A stretch of 64,000 nucleotides of DNA from Hyphomonadaceae bacterium BRH_c29 (GCA_000961695.1 LADW01000031.1:1-64000), one strand, 5' to 3'. Numbered from the stretch's first letter, positions 48,464 through 60,154 are shown. The notes: a model not told the origin generated them from the letters alone. Translations and numbers: made by a program.

Positions 48464-48832
48464 TTATTTCTTCTTGCCGGCGATCGGCTTGGCGGGGCCC
48501 TTGCGGGTCCGTGCGTTGGTGTGCGTACGCTGGCCGCGAACCGGCAGCTTCCGGCGATGGCGAAGACCGCGATAGCAGCCAAGATCCATCAGGCGCTTGA
48601 TGTTCATCGACGTATCACGACGCAGGTCGCCTTCGACCATGTAGTCAGCGTCGATGGTTTCGCGAATCTTGATGACTTCAGCGTCGCTCAGCTCGTTCAC
48701 GCGGCGTGATTCATCGACACCAACCTTATCGCAAATTTCCTTTGCGAAGGCCGGACCGATGCCGTGAATGTACCGCAGCGCAATAACGACGCGCTTATTG
48801 GTCGGGATGTTAACGCCTGCAATACGGGCCAA
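48464..48832 (-). CDS. rpsM: Ribosomal protein S13
   Basis: Small-subunit head protein contacting L5 and the P-site tRNA. The 122-residue product starts [19 protein letters not shown] and has [14 protein letters not shown] near the end. It is the first gene of the alpha operon, and a promoter-like site lies 110 nt upstream in the 147-nt gap after adk. Confidence 0.98.
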   Translation of the reverse strand: MARIAGVNIPTNKRVVIALRYIHGIGPAFAKEICDKVGVDESRRVNELSDAEVIKIRETIDADYMVEGDLRRDTSMNIKRLMDLGCYRGLRHRRKLPVRGQRTHTNARTRKGPAKPIAGKKK

Positions 48833-48935
48833 AGCCGGTTCTCCTCAAGCGGACTGTTCAAACATTATAAGCGCGCCGAGCCGGAAACGGTCCGCCTCGC
48901 GCGCCGGCGATTAAGCCTTAAGCTAAGAGTGGAGG

Positions 48936-48963
48936 CTTATAGCCGTGGAAATTAACGCGTCAA
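48936..48963 (-). promoter_or_regulatory. Candidate promoter for rpsM-rpsK-rpoA-rplQ
   Basis: On the minus strand, TTGACG (48963-48958), a 16-nt spacer and TATAAG (48941-48936) form a good housekeeping sigma-factor match in the adk-rpsM gap. It would make the alpha operon partly independent of the upstream cluster. Confidence 0.5.
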
Positions 48964-48979
48964 CAGCGGAATCCCAGCT

Positions 48980-49549
48980 TTATGCCGTCTCTTTCAGGGC
49001 GGTGTCGATTTGTGTCGCAACCGCTTCGATCGAGGCCATTCCGTCGACTTCGGCAAGTATGCCACGCTCTGCATAAATAGGCACGAGCGGGGCGGTGTCT
49101 TCATAGTACTTTTCCAGGCGTTTGGAGAAGGTTTCAGGATTGTCGTCCTTGCGCCCCTGCTCCTCAAAACGCTTGGTCACGCGGGCCAGAAGCTGAGCAT
49201 CGTCCACCACGAGGCGCACGACACGGTTAACTTCCGTACCACGGGATTTCAGCAGCTCGTCCAGTGCAGCGGACTGACCGACCGTCCGCGGGAAGCCATC
49301 AAAGATGAACCCCGGTGCGCCCTGGTTGGCGGTCAGCTGCTCGTCGATCAGAGCGATCACGATCTCGTCGGAGACAAGTCCGCCTTCGTCCATGATGATG
49401 GCCACGCGCTGGCCGAGGTCCGACCCGGATGCGCGCGCAGCGCGCAGCATGTCGCCGGTGGAGAGCTGGATGAAGCCCCGCTCCTCGACCAGACGCTTCG
49501 CCTGCGTCCCCTTCCCGGCCGCAGGCGGCCCGAACAGAATTAGGTTCAT
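48980..49549 (-). CDS. adk: Adenylate kinase
   Basis: Interconverts ATP, AMP and ADP. The 189-residue product begins MNLILFGPPAAGKGT with the P-loop, has the NMP-binding TGDMLR and DGFPRTV blocks, and the short LID form (RKDDN) without the zinc-binding insertion, as in many alphaproteobacteria. It overlaps secY by four bases (ATGA), an arrangement widely conserved. Confidence 0.98.
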   Translation of the reverse strand: MNLILFGPPAAGKGTQAKRLVEERGFIQLSTGDMLRAARASGSDLGQRVAIIMDEGGLVSDEIVIALIDEQLTANQGAPGFIFDGFPRTVGQSAALDELLKSRGTEVNRVVRLVVDDAQLLARVTKRFEEQGRKDDNPETFSKRLEKYYEDTAPLVPIYAERGILAEVDGMASIEAVATQIDTALKETA

Positions 49550-50904
49550 TTTTTACGGCCCCCGAGTTTCGACTTCTTGATCATGCCTTCGTATTGATGC
49601 GCAATCAAATGCGACTGTATCTGCGTCACGGTGTCCATGGTGACTGAAACCACGATCAGCAGCGACGTTCCCCCGATGTAGAATGGGATCTCCGGGAAAT
49701 AGCGCCGCAGCAGCTCAGGCAGAACACAGACAAAGGTCAGGTAGAGCGCACCGATCACCGTAAGGCGAGTCAGCACATAGTCGAAATAGGCCGCCGTATT
49801 CGATCCGGGGCGGATGCCCGGGATGAATCCGCCATATTTGCGGAGATTGTCGGCCGTTTCCTCGGGATTGAACATGATCGAAGTGTAGAAGAACGTGAAG
49901 AAGATCACGAGCGTGCAGTAGGAGATGATGTGCGTCCAGGTGCCGGCAGAGAAGTTCGCTGCCAACCAGGCCAGAACGCCGTTTACCTGACCATCTGCCG
50001 CAGCTCCGGCCGCATTGCCGCCCATGAAGCCGACAACCGTCAGCGGCAGCATCAGGAGCGCCGAAGCGAAGATCGGTGGGATGACGCCTGCCGTGTTGAT
50101 CTTGAGCGGCAGGAAGCTCTTCTGGCCCTGCGCAAAGCCATGGGCCTGCTGTCGCTTCGGATACTGGATCAGCAACCGGCGCTGCGAGCGCTCCATGAAC
50201 ACAATGAACACGACGAGTGCGATCACCATCGCGGCAATAGCAACAACGAAAACCACGTTCACCGAAGTCGCACGCGCCTGGCTGACAAGGTTTACGATGG
50301 CCTTCGGCAGCTCGGCCACGATGCCGGCAAAGATGATCAGCGACACACCATTACCGATGCCACGGGCCGTGATCTGCTCGCCCATCCACATCAGAAGCAT
50401 GGTGCCCCCGGTCAGCGTGACCACACCGGTCAGGATGAAGAAAGGCCCTGAGATCCCATCGATCCGGACATGCGAGAGGCCGGATGCGATGGCAAAGGAC
50501 TGCACCAGCGCGAAGGCCAGCGTCAGGTAGCGGGTGTACTGGTTGATCTGCTTGCGGCCCGCCTCGCCTTCCTTCTTGAGCTTCTCAAGGGTCGGAGATG
50601 CCTGGGTCATCATCTGGATGATGATCGAAGCGGTGATGTACGGCATCACGTTCAGGGCAAAGATGCCCATCCGCTCCACGGCGCCGCCGGCAAACATGTT
50701 CATGTTGCCCAGCAGGCCGCCAGACTGGCTTGCAAAGATCGAAGCGTAGGCGACCGGGTCGAGACCCGGGATCGGGACAAACGTGCCCAGGCGGAAGAGC
50801 AAGAGCATGCCCAGAGTGAAGAGGATGCGGTTCTGCAGGTCCTTCGCCTTGGCGAACGTCCCGAAATTCACATTGCGAGCCATCTGTTCTGCGGCATTGG
50901 CCAT
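49546..50904 (-). CDS. secY: Protein translocase subunit SecY
   Basis: Central channel of the Sec translocon. The 452-residue product has about ten membrane helices and family blocks FALGIMPYITASI-like ALNVMPYITASIIIQ, and FNPEETADNLRKYGGFIPGIRPG in the cytoplasmic loop. GGGAGGT precedes the ATG at 50904. It follows rplO by 88 nt, and its stop overlaps adk. Confidence 0.98.
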   Translation of the reverse strand: MANAAEQMARNVNFGTFAKAKDLQNRILFTLGMLLLFRLGTFVPIPGLDPVAYASIFASQSGGLLGNMNMFAGGAVERMGIFALNVMPYITASIIIQMMTQASPTLEKLKKEGEAGRKQINQYTRYLTLAFALVQSFAIASGLSHVRIDGISGPFFILTGVVTLTGGTMLLMWMGEQITARGIGNGVSLIIFAGIVAELPKAIVNLVSQARATSVNVVFVVAIAAMVIALVVFIVFMERSQRRLLIQYPKRQQAHGFAQGQKSFLPLKINTAGVIPPIFASALLMLPLTVVGFMGGNAAGAAADGQVNGVLAWLAANFSAGTWTHIISYCTLVIFFTFFYTSIMFNPEETADNLRKYGGFIPGIRPGSNTAAYFDYVLTRLTVIGALYLTFVCVLPELLRRYFPEIPFYIGGTSLLIVVSVTMDTVTQIQSHLIAHQYEGMIKKSKLGGRKK

Positions 50905-50992
50905 CGACGCTCGACCTCCCTGAAAATGCGTGCGCCGCCAAAATCGGCGGCGTCACGGTGTTTGTGAAGGGGTTCCGGTTAAAAACTGCTGC

Positions 50993-51472
50993 TTATTCTG
51001 CAGACGTGTCTTTTGTGGCACCCGTAACAGTGACCGAACCACCAGCCTTTTCAACGGCTTCGATGGCGGCTTTGGAAGCGCCGGTCACAGTGATGTTCAG
51101 CTTTTTCGGGGCATCGCCCTTGGCCAGCAGGCGCACGCCGTCACGGACGTTGCTCACCAGACCAGCAGCGACCAGCGTCTCTTCCGTCACATTGGACGGG
51201 TCCAGCTTGCCAGCTTCGACAGCCTTGGCCAGACGGCCGAGGTTGACCCAGGAAGTGGTCTTCTGGCCATACGGGGTGAAGCCACGCTTCGGCAGACGCA
51301 TGTAGATCGGCATCTGGCCGCCTTCGAAGCCGTTCACGGCCACGCCCGAACGTGCCTTCTGGCCTTTTACGCCGCGGCCAGCCGTTTTGCCCTTACCCGA
51401 GCCAACGCCGCGACCAACGCGCATGCGGTTCTTGGTCGAGCCCTCTGCGGGGGACAGTTCGTTGAGTTTCAT
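50993..51472 (-). CDS. rplO: Ribosomal protein L15
   Basis: Large-subunit protein important in late assembly. The 159-residue product starts [20 protein letters not shown] and has [15 protein letters not shown]. The frame is open upstream to 51523, but the conserved start at 51472 is clear. Confidence 0.98.
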   Translation of the reverse strand: MKLNELSPAEGSTKNRMRVGRGVGSGKGKTAGRGVKGQKARSGVAVNGFEGGQMPIYMRLPKRGFTPYGQKTTSWVNLGRLAKAVEAGKLDPSNVTEETLVAAGLVSNVRDGVRLLAKGDAPKKLNITVTGASKAAIEAVEKAGGSVTVTGATKDTSAE

Positions 51473-51529
51473 CGTTCTATCTTCCGATAAGTCTAGCGGT
51501 TCAGGGCGGCAGGCGAGCGGCACGAGGCC

Positions 51530-51715
51530 TTATTCGCCAACAACCTCAACCAAATGGGCTACTTTGCGGATCATGCCGCGCACAGCCGGAGTGTCTTCGA
51601 GTTCCTTGGTCCGGCCGATCTTGTTGAGGCCAAGGCCCATCAGCGTCTGGCGCTGCTCGGGCTTGCGGCCGATCGGGCTGCCGGTCTGACGGACGGTGAG
51701 TTTGGAATTTGCCAT
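51530..51715 (-). CDS. rpmD: Ribosomal protein L30
   Basis: The 61-residue product [20 protein letters not shown] has the typical [18 protein letters not shown] core. It sits between rpsE (20 nt) and rplO (57 nt). Confidence 0.98.
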   Translation of the reverse strand: MANSKLTVRQTGSPIGRKPEQRQTLMGLGLNKIGRTKELEDTPAVRGMIRKVAHLVEVVGE

Positions 51716-51735
51716 GTTGCTATCCTTCCCTCGCC

Positions 51736-52311
51736 TTACGCTTCAACGACGCCGGCTTCCGACGCACCATCGGTACGACGGCCAACCACGTCCTGAACTT
51801 TCAGGCCGCGCTTGGAAGCGACGGTGCGCGGGCTGGCCTGCTCTTTCAGAGCGTCGAACGTGGCGCGAACCATGTTGTACGGGTTCGAGGAGCCGAGCGA
51901 CTTGCCAACGACGTCATGGACGCCGAGGACTTCCATCACAGCACGCATCGGACCACCCGCGATCACGCCGGTACCCGGAGGGGCAGCGCGCAGGACCACC
52001 TTGCCAGCGCCCCAACGGCCTTTGCCGTCATGGTGCAGCGTGCGGCCTTCGCGCAGCGGGATACGAACCATGTTGCGCTTGGCTTCTTCGGTTGCCTTGC
52101 GGATCGCTTCCGGAACTTCGCGGGCTTTGCCCTTGCCGAAGCCAGCGCGGCCCTTCTGATCACCAACCACGACGAGCGCGGCGAAGCCGAAGTTCTTACC
52201 GCCCTTCACCGTCTTGGCGACGCGGTTGATACCGACCAGCTTGTCGACGATTTCGGACTGCTCCTCCTCGCGATCGCGATTCCGGCGGCCTCTTCCTCTT
52301 TCTTCAGCCAT
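51736..52311 (-). CDS. rpsE: Ribosomal protein S5
   Basis: Small-subunit protein of the decoding fidelity region. The 191-residue product has an Arg/Glu-rich N-terminal extension, then [13 protein letters not shown]-like [19 protein letters not shown] and [19 protein letters not shown]-terminal extensions of this kind are usual in alphaproteobacteria. Confidence 0.98.
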   Translation of the reverse strand: MAEERGRGRRNRDREEEQSEIVDKLVGINRVAKTVKGGKNFGFAALVVVGDQKGRAGFGKGKAREVPEAIRKATEEAKRNMVRIPLREGRTLHHDGKGRWGAGKVVLRAAPPGTGVIAGGPMRAVMEVLGVHDVVGKSLGSSNPYNMVRATFDALKEQASPRTVASKRGLKVQDVVGRRTDGASEAGVVEA

Positions 52312-52322
52312 AGGGCCTCTCC

Positions 52323-52685
52323 TTAGAATTTGAGACCGCCCTCACGGGCGGCGTCTGCCAGAGCTTTCACCCGGCCGTGGAACATGTAGCCGCCGCGGTC
52401 GAAGACAACGTCTTCCACTCCGGCCTTCTTGGCGCGCTCTGCCAAAACCTTGCCGACCAGCGCTGCTGCGGACGAGTCCGCACCGGTCTTGGCACCGCCG
52501 AGAACGTCTTTTTCCAGGGTCGAAGCCGAGGCGAGCGTGATGCCTTTCTCGTCGTCGATGATCTGGGCCGAGATGTTCTTGTGGCTGCGGGCAACCGACA
52601 AGCGTGGACGCCCTTCGGCGACCTTCCGGAGCTTGGTGCGGACGCGCTGGGCGCGGCGCTGCATCTTTTCGCGTGGACTTTTCAT
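52323..52685 (-). CDS. rplR: Ribosomal protein L18
   Basis: Binds 5S rRNA. The 120-residue product starts [20 protein letters not shown] and ends [19 protein letters not shown]. The true start is 52685; the longer open frame upstream only covers rplF in another frame. Confidence 0.98.
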   Translation of the reverse strand: MKSPREKMQRRAQRVRTKLRKVAEGRPRLSVARSHKNISAQIIDDEKGITLASASTLEKDVLGGAKTGADSSAAALVGKVLAERAKKAGVEDVVFDRGGYMFHGRVKALADAAREGGLKF

Positions 52686-52689
52686 GGCG

Positions 52690-53301
52690 TTACTTCTTCT
52701 TGCCTTCCTTACGGCGGACGTATTCGCCCGCGTAACGGATGCCCTTGCCTTTATAAGGCTCCGGCGAACGATACTTGCGGATCTCGGCGGCAACCTGGCC
52801 AACGGCTTGCTTGTCCGCGCCCGAGACGATGATTTCCGTCGGCTTGGACGAAGCCAGCGTGATGCCTTCCGGCGCCACATAGACCACATCGTGCGAGAAG
52901 CCGAGAGCCAGCTTTACATCCTTGCCCTGCATCTGGGCACGATAACCGACGCCGACGAGTTCGAGCGTTTTCTCGTACCCCTTCGACACGCCGTCGATCA
53001 TGTTCGCGGCGCGCGAGCGAGCCGTGCCCCATTGGGTGCGGGCAGACGCATCCATGGCCGCAGCCAGAGTCGGCGCGCGCTTGCCGCGTGCCGTCTCAGC
53101 TTCGATGCGAGCATGCGCAGCTTTAAGAACGTCGGCGCGCGGAGTGAGCGTGAGCTCATTGCCTTCGAGCTTCGGCGTGATGACTTCGGCAACCGTGAAG
53201 GACAGTTCGCCCTTCGGACCTTTTGCCTTGATCGTCTGTCCGTCGACGGACACGGTTGTGCCGGCGGGGAGTTCGATCGGGAGTTTTCCAATACGTGACA
53301 T
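52690..53301 (-). CDS. rplF: Ribosomal protein L6 with an internal insertion
   Basis: Binds near the factor-binding site of the large subunit. The 203-residue product starts [20 protein letters not shown] and ends with [21 protein letters not shown], both canonical. The usual length is about 177; residues 57-83 ([20 protein letters not shown] and following, about 25 residues, Ala/Glu/Arg-rich) are inserted between the first and second domain, just before RTQWGTARS. It is in frame with no stop, so it is a real insertion and not a frameshift. Confidence 0.97.
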   Translation of the reverse strand: MSRIGKLPIELPAGTTVSVDGQTIKAKGPKGELSFTVAEVITPKLEGNELTLTPRADVLKAAHARIEAETARGKRAPTLAAAMDASARTQWGTARSRAANMIDGVSKGYEKTLELVGVGYRAQMQGKDVKLALGFSHDVVYVAPEGITLASSKPTEIIVSGADKQAVGQVAAEIRKYRSPEPYKGKGIRYAGEYVRRKEGKKK

Positions 53302-53312
53302 GGTATGCTCTC

Positions 53313-53708
53313 CTAGAAGACCCGACAGAGCACTTCGCCACCGACATTCTCTGTGCGGGCAACGTTATCGGACATCACACCTTTCGAAGTCGAAAGGATG
53401 GAGATGCCGAGGCCGTTACGCACCAGCGGAATATCAGAGACCGAAGAGTACACGCGGCGGCCGGGCTTGGAGACACGTTTGATCTCCGAGATGACCGGCT
53501 GGCCCTCGTAATACTTAAGCTCGATTTCAAGGTTCTTGTGACCGTCTTTCTCGATTTCCGCAAAACCGCGGATGTAGCCCTCCGACTGGAGAACCTCCAG
53601 CACGCGGCCACGGAGCTTGGAAGCCGGGGTTACGACTTTCGACATGCCGCGCATCTGAGCGTTACGGATGCGTGTGAGCATATCGCCGAGGGGATCAGAA
53701 ATGTTCAT
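53313..53708 (-). CDS. rpsH: Ribosomal protein S8
   Basis: Binds 16S rRNA; in E. coli it represses the spc operon by binding its mRNA. The 131-residue product begins [20 protein letters not shown] and ends with [20 protein letters not shown]. Follows rpsN by 15 nt. Confidence 0.98.
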   Translation of the reverse strand: MNISDPLGDMLTRIRNAQMRGMSKVVTPASKLRGRVLEVLQSEGYIRGFAEIEKDGHKNLEIELKYYEGQPVISEIKRVSKPGRRVYSSVSDIPLVRNGLGISILSTSKGVMSDNVARTENVGGEVLCRVF

Positions 53709-53723
53709 GTGTACCCTCCTCTC

Positions 53724-54029
53724 TTACCAGCTGGACTTCACGAGGCCGGGGATCTGACCGCTTGAGCCAAGCTCACGCAGCGCGATCCGCGACATTTTAA
53801 GTTTGCGATAGTAGCCCCGCGGACGGCCGGACACTTCGCAGCGATTGCGCACACGGTTCGGTGCGGAGTTACGTGGCAGCTCTGCCAGCTTGAGACGCGC
53901 CTTGAAGCGCTCTTCCAGCGACAGGTTTTCATCCATCGCCGCCGCTTTCAGCTGTTCGCGCTTTGCAGCATAGCGATCCACCAGCTTCTGGCGTTTCGCG
54001 TTTTTCTCAATTGCGCTCTTCTTTGCCAT
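53724..54029 (-). CDS. rpsN: Ribosomal protein S14
   Basis: The 101-residue product is the long, zinc-free form (no CxxC pairs), with [20 protein letters not shown] and the end [11 protein letters not shown]. It follows rplE by 18 nt. Confidence 0.98.
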   Translation of the reverse strand: MAKKSAIEKNAKRQKLVDRYAAKREQLKAAAMDENLSLEERFKARLKLAELPRNSAPNRVRNRCEVSGRPRGYYRKLKMSRIALRELGSSGQIPGLVKSSW

Positions 54030-54047
54030 ATCAGCAGTCTCCTGGCG

Positions 54048-54602
54048 CTAGTTCCGGAACGGGAAGCCACACTCAGCGAGGAGTGCTTTGGCTTCTTCGT
54101 TCGTGGCGGCGGTGGTGCAGACGATAATGTCCATACCGCGGATATCATCGACTTCGTCGTAATTGATCTCCGGGAACACGATGTGTTCCTTGAGACCCAT
54201 GGCATAGTTGCCACGGCCGTCGAAGCTCTTGCCGTTCAGACCACGGAAGTCTTTCACGCGCGGCAGGGCGATGTTGGTCAGACGGTCGAGGAACTCGAAC
54301 ATGCGGTCGCGGCGCAGGGTGACCTTACAACCGATCAGCATGCCTTCGCGAAGCTTGAAGCCAGCGATCGACTTGCGAGCTTTCGTAGCCACCGGCTTCT
54401 GGCCAGCGATCTTTTCAAGCTCAGCAAGCGCCGACTTGATCTTCTTGGAGTCAGAGACAGCTTCGCCGACACCCATGTTGATCACGACCTTGTCCAGTTT
54501 CGGAACCATCATAGGGTTCGAATAGTTGAACTGGTCCTGCAGCTTCTGCCGGATCTCTTCACGATACTTCGTCTTCAGACGGGGTTCGTATGCCTTAGAC
54601 AT
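54048..54602 (-). CDS. rplE: Ribosomal protein L5
   Basis: Binds 5S rRNA and contacts P-site tRNA. The 184-residue product starts [20 protein letters not shown] and has [14 protein letters not shown] and [18 protein letters not shown]. The first codons overlap the end of rplX by eight bases. Confidence 0.98.
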   Translation of the reverse strand: MSKAYEPRLKTKYREEIRQKLQDQFNYSNPMMVPKLDKVVINMGVGEAVSDSKKIKSALAELEKIAGQKPVATKARKSIAGFKLREGMLIGCKVTLRRDRMFEFLDRLTNIALPRVKDFRGLNGKSFDGRGNYAMGLKEHIVFPEINYDEVDDIRGMDIIVCTTAATNEEAKALLAECGFPFRN

Positions 54603-54912
54603 CGATGGATTCCCCAGAGCGTTTGGCATAGCGCGTCTTGCGACCATGCTCATCGGTTTTGAAACCCACGCGGACAGCCTTGCCATCGCGCGGATCGGCG
54701 AGTGCCACGTTCGAGACGTGAAGCGGGGCTTCGAAGCTCTTCATGCCGCCGGCGTCAGTTTGCGACGGCTTCTGATGGCGCTTCGCCACGTTCACACCGC
54801 GCACAACGACGCGGTTCTCGTCCGGGATCACTTTCAGGACTTCGCCCTTGGTGCCCTTGTCGCGGCCGGCGATCACGATGACGGTGTCGCCCTTTTTGAT
54901 CTTCGCAGCCAT
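54595..54912 (-). CDS. rplX: Ribosomal protein L24
   Basis: Assembly initiator of the large subunit. The 105-residue product has [20 protein letters not shown] (KOW motif) and ends [13 protein letters not shown]. The frame is open further upstream but the conserved start is 54912, one base after rplN. Confidence 0.98.
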   Translation of the reverse strand: MAAKIKKGDTVIVIAGRDKGTKGEVLKVIPDENRVVVRGVNVAKRHQKPSQTDAGGMKSFEAPLHVSNVALADPRDGKAVRVGFKTDEHGRKTRYAKRSGESIDV

Positions 54913-54913
54913 G

Positions 54914-55282
54914 TTACAGGACCTCCGGGGCCATGTTGGCGATCTTGACCTGGTTCTTGCCGCGCAATTCGCGCGGAACCGGGCCAAAGACACGCGTGCC
55001 GATCGGCTCGCCATTGTTGTTGATCAGAACGGCAGCGTTCGTGTCGAAACGAATGGTGGAGCCGTCTGCGCGGTTGATGTCCTTTGCCACGCGAACGACG
55101 ACAGCCTTGCGGACATCCCCCTTCTTCACGCGGCCGGTCGGGATCGCTTCCTTGATGGAAACGACGATCACGTCGCCGACGGAGGCATAACGACGGCCTG
55201 CACCACCCAGCACTTTAATGCACTGGACGCGGCGCGCGCCGGAATTGTCAGCCACCCGCAGGTTGCTCTGCATCTGGATCAT
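54914..55282 (-). CDS. rplN: Ribosomal protein L14
   Basis: The 122-residue product starts [20 protein letters not shown] and has [10 protein letters not shown]-like [13 protein letters not shown], as expected. It overlaps rpsQ by four bases. Confidence 0.98.
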   Translation of the reverse strand: MIQMQSNLRVADNSGARRVQCIKVLGGAGRRYASVGDVIVVSIKEAIPTGRVKKGDVRKAVVVRVAKDINRADGSTIRFDTNAAVLINNNGEPIGTRVFGPVPRELRGKNQVKIANMAPEVL

Positions 55283-55524
55283 GCGTCACTCCCTTCACCT
55301 GGGACGAGTTCCCAACGCTTCAGTTTGGACTTCGGCGGGCACTCTTGGATCGTTACAATCTGACCCTCGACAGCGACGTTCGCTTCATCGTGGGCATGAT
55401 ATTTCTTCGAACGACGAACGATCTTCTTCAGCATCGGGTGCGTGAAGGTCCGTTCGACGCGGACAATTGCGGTCTTGTTCTGCTTGGCGGAGACCACGAC
55501 GCCTTCCATGATACGCTTGGGCAT
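55279..55524 (-). CDS. rpsQ: Ribosomal protein S17
   Basis: The 81-residue product [20 protein letters not shown] has the SKKYHAHDE block and a normal length. It overlaps rplN by ATGA. Confidence 0.98.
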   Translation of the reverse strand: MPKRIMEGVVVSAKQNKTAIVRVERTFTHPMLKKIVRRSKKYHAHDEANVAVEGQIVTIQECPPKSKLKRWELVPGEGSDA

Positions 55525-55535
55525 GATCCCTCTCC

Positions 55536-55754
55536 TTACGCCTGACCAGCCTGAGCCTTCTCGCGCATCAAAGTCTTCACGCGAGCAATGTCGCGGCGGA
55601 CTTCAGTGACACGGGAAGTTTTTTCCAGTTGGCCGGTGGCCGCCTGGAAGCGCAGGTTGAATTGTTCTTTTTTCAGCTTCACCAGATCATCTTTGAGCTG
55701 GTCAGCCGATTTTGCCTTCAGATCATCGAGGCGTGCTTTGGTCTTGCGAGCCAT
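55536..55754 (-). CDS. rpmC: Ribosomal protein L29
   Basis: The 72-residue product contains [20 protein letters not shown] and [15 protein letters not shown], the two helices of L29. Follows rplP by two bases. Confidence 0.98.
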   Translation of the reverse strand: MARKTKARLDDLKAKSADQLKDDLVKLKKEQFNLRFQAATGQLEKTSRVTEVRRDIARVKTLMREKAQAGQA

Positions 55755-55756
55755 GA

Positions 55757-56173
55757 TCAGATCCCCTCGATACGTTTGACGACTTTAGTTTTGATCGGAA
55801 GCTTGGCTGCGCCGAGGCGCAGGGCTTCACGAGCGATATCTTCCGGCACGCCGTCGATCTCGAACAGGATGCGGCCCGGGGCAACGCGGGAGACCCAACG
55901 GTCTACCGAGCCCTTACCTTTACCCATACGTACTTCGATCGGCTTGGCCGACACAGGCACGTCCGGGAAAACGCGGATCCACACTTTACCCTGACGTTTC
56001 ATCTCGCGGGTGATGGCGCGGCGTGTTGCCTCGATCTGGCGCGCGGTGACGCGCTCCGGCTCGAGCGCCTTCAGGCCGAACTCGCCGAATGCCAGCGAGA
56101 AACCGCCCTTGGCGTTACCGCGGATCTGGCCTTTGAAGGCCTTGCGGAACTTGGTTCGTTTCGGTTGACGCAT
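55757..56173 (-). CDS. rplP: Ribosomal protein L16
   Basis: Contacts the A-site tRNA elbow. The 138-residue product begins [20 protein letters not shown] and ends with a stretch of [13 protein letters not shown]. It is three bases after rpsC. Confidence 0.98.
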   Translation of the reverse strand: MRQPKRTKFRKAFKGQIRGNAKGGFSLAFGEFGLKALEPERVTARQIEATRRAITREMKRQGKVWIRVFPDVPVSAKPIEVRMGKGKGSVDRWVSRVAPGRILFEIDGVPEDIAREALRLGAAKLPIKTKVVKRIEGI

Positions 56174-56176
56174 CTC

Positions 56177-56913
<737 letters not shown>

Positions 56914-56914
<1 letters not shown>

Positions 56915-57303
56915 CAGGCAGCCTCCGCTTCCATGCTCATGTCACGCAGCACAATGGTGAGCTGCGCGAAGGGTTTCTGGACCGGTGCGGCGCGGCCACG
57001 GGCGCGGGCCCGGATGCGTTTCATCACCAGGTTCTTGCCAACGTGGGCCTCAGCGACGACCAGACTGTCGATGTCGAGGTTGTGGTTGTTCTCAGCGTTC
57101 GCGATGGCGCTTTGCAGCAGCTTGCGAACGTCCTTGGCCGGACGCTTCGGCGAGAACTGCAGCTCAGCCAGAGCCCGCTCGACCTTGAGGCCGCGGATCT
57201 GCTGTGCCAGCAGGTTCAGCTTCTGCGGGCTGGAACGGTACATGCGCAGAACAGCGCGGGACTCGTTCGGTGCCTGCTTCGGAGGATTTTTGGCCTTACC
57301 CAT
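56914..57303 (-). CDS. rplV: Ribosomal protein L22
   Basis: Lines the exit tunnel. The 129-residue product has [20 protein letters not shown] near the start and [20 protein letters not shown] short N-terminal extension is present. Overlaps rpsC by one base. Confidence 0.98.
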
Positions 57304-57306
57304 GGC

Positions 57307-57585
57307 TTACTTCCTCTTCGCTTTCTTGTCCGCGCCGTGGCCGTAGAACGTACGGGTCGGAGCGAATTCGCCGAATTTCTGACCGACCATTTCTTCCGAA
57401 ACGGTCACGGGGATGAACTTGTTGCCATTGTGGACCTGGAAGTTCAGGCCAACGAATTGCGGCATAATCGTCGAGCGGCGCGACCAGGTCTTGATCACAA
57501 CGCGCTTCTCAGCGGAACGGGCATCCTCTGCCTTCTTAAGCAGGTAGCCGTCGACGAATGGGCCTTTCCAGACAGAACGGGGCAT
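57307..57585 (-). CDS. rpsS: Ribosomal protein S19
   Basis: The 92-residue product starts [20 protein letters not shown] and ends [20 protein letters not shown], canonical for S19. It lies 15 nt after rplB. Confidence 0.98.
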   Translation of the reverse strand: MPRSVWKGPFVDGYLLKKAEDARSAEKRVVIKTWSRRSTIMPQFVGLNFQVHNGNKFIPVTVSEEMVGQKFGEFAPTRTFYGHGADKKAKRK

Positions 57586-57600
57586 GTCTCGTGGCTCCTG

Positions 57601-58431
57601 TTAGCGTTTCGCGTTACGGCGACGGATGATGAGACGATCCGTTGCCTTGTTTTTACGGGTTTTCGGACCGCGGGTTTTCTTACCCCACGGCGTAACCGGG
57701 TGACGGCCACCGGAGGACTTGCCCTCACCACCACCGTGCGGGTGGTCGACGGGGTTCATCACAACACCGCGGACAGACGGGCGTTTGCCCATGTGACGCT
57801 TGCGGCCGGCTTTCGAGAGAACCTGGTTCATATTGTCCGGGTTCGACACGGCACCGACAGTTGCCAGGCAGCTATCCATGACCATGCGCAGTTCACCGGA
57901 AGCCAGCTTGATCTGAGCATAGCCACCATCGCGGCCAACGAGCTGAGCATAGGTGCCGGCGGAGCGGACCATCTGCGCGCCCTTTTGGGGCTTCATCTCG
58001 ATATTGTGGATGATCGTACCGACCGGGATGCTCTTCAGCGGCAGCGTGTTGCCCGGCTTGATGTCAGCCGTTGCCGAAGTGATCACCGTATCGCCGACTT
58101 CCAGGCGCTGCGGGGCGATGATGTAGGACAGCAAGCCGTCATCATACTTCACCAGCGCAATGAAAGCCGTACGGTTCGGGTCATATTCCAGGCGCTCGAC
58201 GACAGCCGGAATGTCCCAGCGGTTACGCTTGAAGTCGACCTTGCGGTACAGCTTCTTCGCGCCACCACCGATACGGCGTGCCGTGATGCGGCCTCGGTTG
58301 TTGCGTCCGCCCTTTTTGCTCAGGCCCTCGGTGAGCGCCTTGACCGGCTTGCCCTTGTGGAGCTCCGAACGATCGACCAGAACGAGCTGGCGACGGCCGG
58401 GAGAGGTCGGATTGAATGTCTTAAGTGCCAT
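57601..58431 (-). CDS. rplB: Ribosomal protein L2
   Basis: Required for subunit association and peptidyl-transfer. The 276-residue product has [20 protein letters not shown] and the conserved [20 protein letters not shown]. It follows rplW by 18 nt. Confidence 0.98.
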   Translation of the reverse strand: MALKTFNPTSPGRRQLVLVDRSELHKGKPVKALTEGLSKKGGRNNRGRITARRIGGGAKKLYRKVDFKRNRWDIPAVVERLEYDPNRTAFIALVKYDDGLLSYIIAPQRLEVGDTVITSATADIKPGNTLPLKSIPVGTIIHNIEMKPQKGAQMVRSAGTYAQLVGRDGGYAQIKLASGELRMVMDSCLATVGAVSNPDNMNQVLSKAGRKRHMGKRPSVRGVVMNPVDHPHGGGEGKSSGGRHPVTPWGKKTRGPKTRKNKATDRLIIRRRNAKR

Positions 58432-58449
58432 AATGTTCGCCCTTCCCTC

Positions 58450-58749
58450 TTACAGGCCCGTCGTGATGTCGACAGACTGGCCTTCGGCAAGCGTCACGAT
58501 GGCTTTCTTCATGTCGGAACGACGTCCGGCATAGCCACGGAAGCGCTTGGTTTTGCCCTTCTGAAGGATCGTGTTGACCTTGGTCACTTCGACCTTGAAC
58601 AGGGTCTCGACCGCGTCCTTGATCATTTTCTTGTCCGCATCGATAGCGACTTCGAAAACGATCTTGTTGTGCTCGGCGACCAACGTCGACTTCTCGGTGA
58701 TGAGAGGACGGCGCAGAACGTCGTAATGATGGGGTTTCACCTCAGCCAT
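58450..58749 (-). CDS. rplW: Ribosomal protein L23
   Basis: Docking site for SRP and trigger factor at the exit. The 99-residue product has [20 protein letters not shown] and the [17 protein letters not shown] block. Five bases after rplD. Confidence 0.98.
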   Translation of the reverse strand: MAEVKPHHYDVLRRPLITEKSTLVAEHNKIVFEVAIDADKKMIKDAVETLFKVEVTKVNTILQKGKTKRFRGYAGRRSDMKKAIVTLAEGQSVDITTGL

Positions 58750-58754
58750 GACGA

Positions 58755-59393
58755 TCAGGCCTCCTTCGATCCGTCGAAGCGAGCCTGAATGCCTTCGGCT
58801 GCTTCCTTGGTGATGACCAGCGTCTTGCGGCGCAGAATGTCGTAAACGTTCAGACCGGCAACCGGCAGGACGTCGATGTTCGGGATGTTGCGCGCGGCTT
58901 TGGCGAAGTTGTCATCAACTGCCGTGCCGGAAATGATCAGGGCGTTCTCGATGCCGAGACCCGCGAACTGACCCGCAAGTTCCTTCGTTTTCGCAGACGC
59001 CAGAACGGCCTCGTCGATAACCAGGATCGCCTGACCTTTTGCTTTGGCAGAAAGCGCGTGGGCCAGAGCCATCTTGCGGATTTTCTTCGGCAGGTCGTGG
59101 GCGTGGCTGCGAACGCGCGGGCCGTGGGCGATACCGCCACCGACGAAGATCGGTGCGTTACGCGAGCCGTGACGTGCGCCGCCGGAACCCTTCTGGCGGA
59201 TGTATTTCTTGGTGGTGCGGTTCACTTCGCTGCGCGACTTGGTCTTGTGTGTACCAGCCTGACGGCGAGCGAGCTGCCAGCGCACGGTGCGCTGCAGGAT
59301 GTCCTCACGGATGTCGTCGATGCCAAAGATCGCATCGTCGACCGTGATGTTGCCAGCAGCTTTGCCGGCCAGGGTTTTGACAGCGAGTTCCAT
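58755..59393 (-). CDS. rplD: Ribosomal protein L4
   Basis: Reaches into the exit tunnel; in E. coli it represses the S10 operon, which is not known for alphaproteobacteria. The 212-residue product has the tunnel loop [20 protein letters not shown] and [17 protein letters not shown]. It overlaps rplC by one base. Confidence 0.98.
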   Translation of the reverse strand: MELAVKTLAGKAAGNITVDDAIFGIDDIREDILQRTVRWQLARRQAGTHKTKSRSEVNRTTKKYIRQKGSGGARHGSRNAPIFVGGGIAHGPRVRSHAHDLPKKIRKMALAHALSAKAKGQAILVIDEAVLASAKTKELAGQFAGLGIENALIISGTAVDDNFAKAARNIPNIDVLPVAGLNVYDILRRKTLVITKEAAEGIQARFDGSKEA

Positions 59394-60154
59394 TATTCGG
59401 CGCTCTCTTGCTTGGTGATGCCCTCAGGGGCCTTGAACGAGCCGGCGGCAGGTGCGTCAGCGTGCAGGGCCTTCTTCACGGCATCGCGGATTTCCACGAA
59501 TGCGCCATCGTGACCGGGCACAGCGCCCCGCACGAGGATCAGGCCACGATCGACATCGGTACGGATGACTTCGAGGTTCTGCGTGGTCACGCGCTCGACG
59601 CCGTAGTGACCGGCCATCTTCTTGCCCTTCCAGACACGGCCTGGATCCTGGTTCGCGCCGGTCGAACCGTGCGAACGGTGGGACAGCGAAACACCGTGGG
59701 TGGCGCGAAGACCACCGAAGTTCCAGCGCTTCATGGCACCGGAGAAACCTTTACCGATCGTCAGGGCAGCGACATCGACTTTCTGGCCGACGGCGAAGTG
59801 ATCCGCCAGGACGACCGAACCGACTTCCGGCAGGTCGCCGGAAACGCGGAATTCAACGAGCTTGGCTTTCGGCGCAACGCCTGCTTTCGCAAACTGGCCG
59901 CGCAGAGCTTTGGAAGTGCGTTTAGCTTTTTTGTCGCCGGCGCCCATCACAACAGCCTGGTAGCCGTCGGTGCGGGTGACCTGGCCACCTTTTTTGGTGG
60001 TGACAGTGCGCTCGTCTTCCGTGCGCAGGCCGACGACCTGACAGCCGTCGAGCGAGAGGACCGTCACTGGAACGTGACGACCTTCGTTATCGAATACACG
60101 TGTCATGCCGACTTTACGGACAAGCACGCCGGTACGGGCTGCTGGCAGAGCCAT
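59393..60154 (-). CDS. rplC: Ribosomal protein L3
   Basis: Early assembly protein near the peptidyl transferase centre. The 253-residue product contains [20 protein letters not shown] and [20 protein letters not shown] with the Gln-methylation-site region following ([20 protein letters not shown]). The C-terminal tail of about 30 residues exceeds the E. coli length. It overlaps rpsJ by one base. Confidence 0.98.
   Translation of the reverse strand: MALPAARTGVLVRKVGMTRVFDNEGRHVPVTVLSLDGCQVVGLRTEDERTVTTKKGGQVTRTDGYQAVVMGAGDKKAKRTSKALRGQFAKAGVAPKAKLVEFRVSGDLPEVGSVVLADHFAVGQKVDVAALTIGKGFSGAMKRWNFGGLRATHGVSLSHRSHGSTGANQDPGRVWKGKKMAGHYGVERVTTQNLEVIRTDVDRGLILVRGAVPGHDGAFVEIRDAVKKALHADAPAAGSFKAPEGITKQESAE

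Noticed and set aside
46919-48709. Plus-strand 596-codon open frame over rpoA-rpsK-rpsM
   Set aside because: Antisense to three ribosomal cluster genes.
48905-48930. TTAA-containing stretch as CtrA site
   Set aside because: The spacing between TTAA motifs is 3, not the 7 of the known CtrA box.
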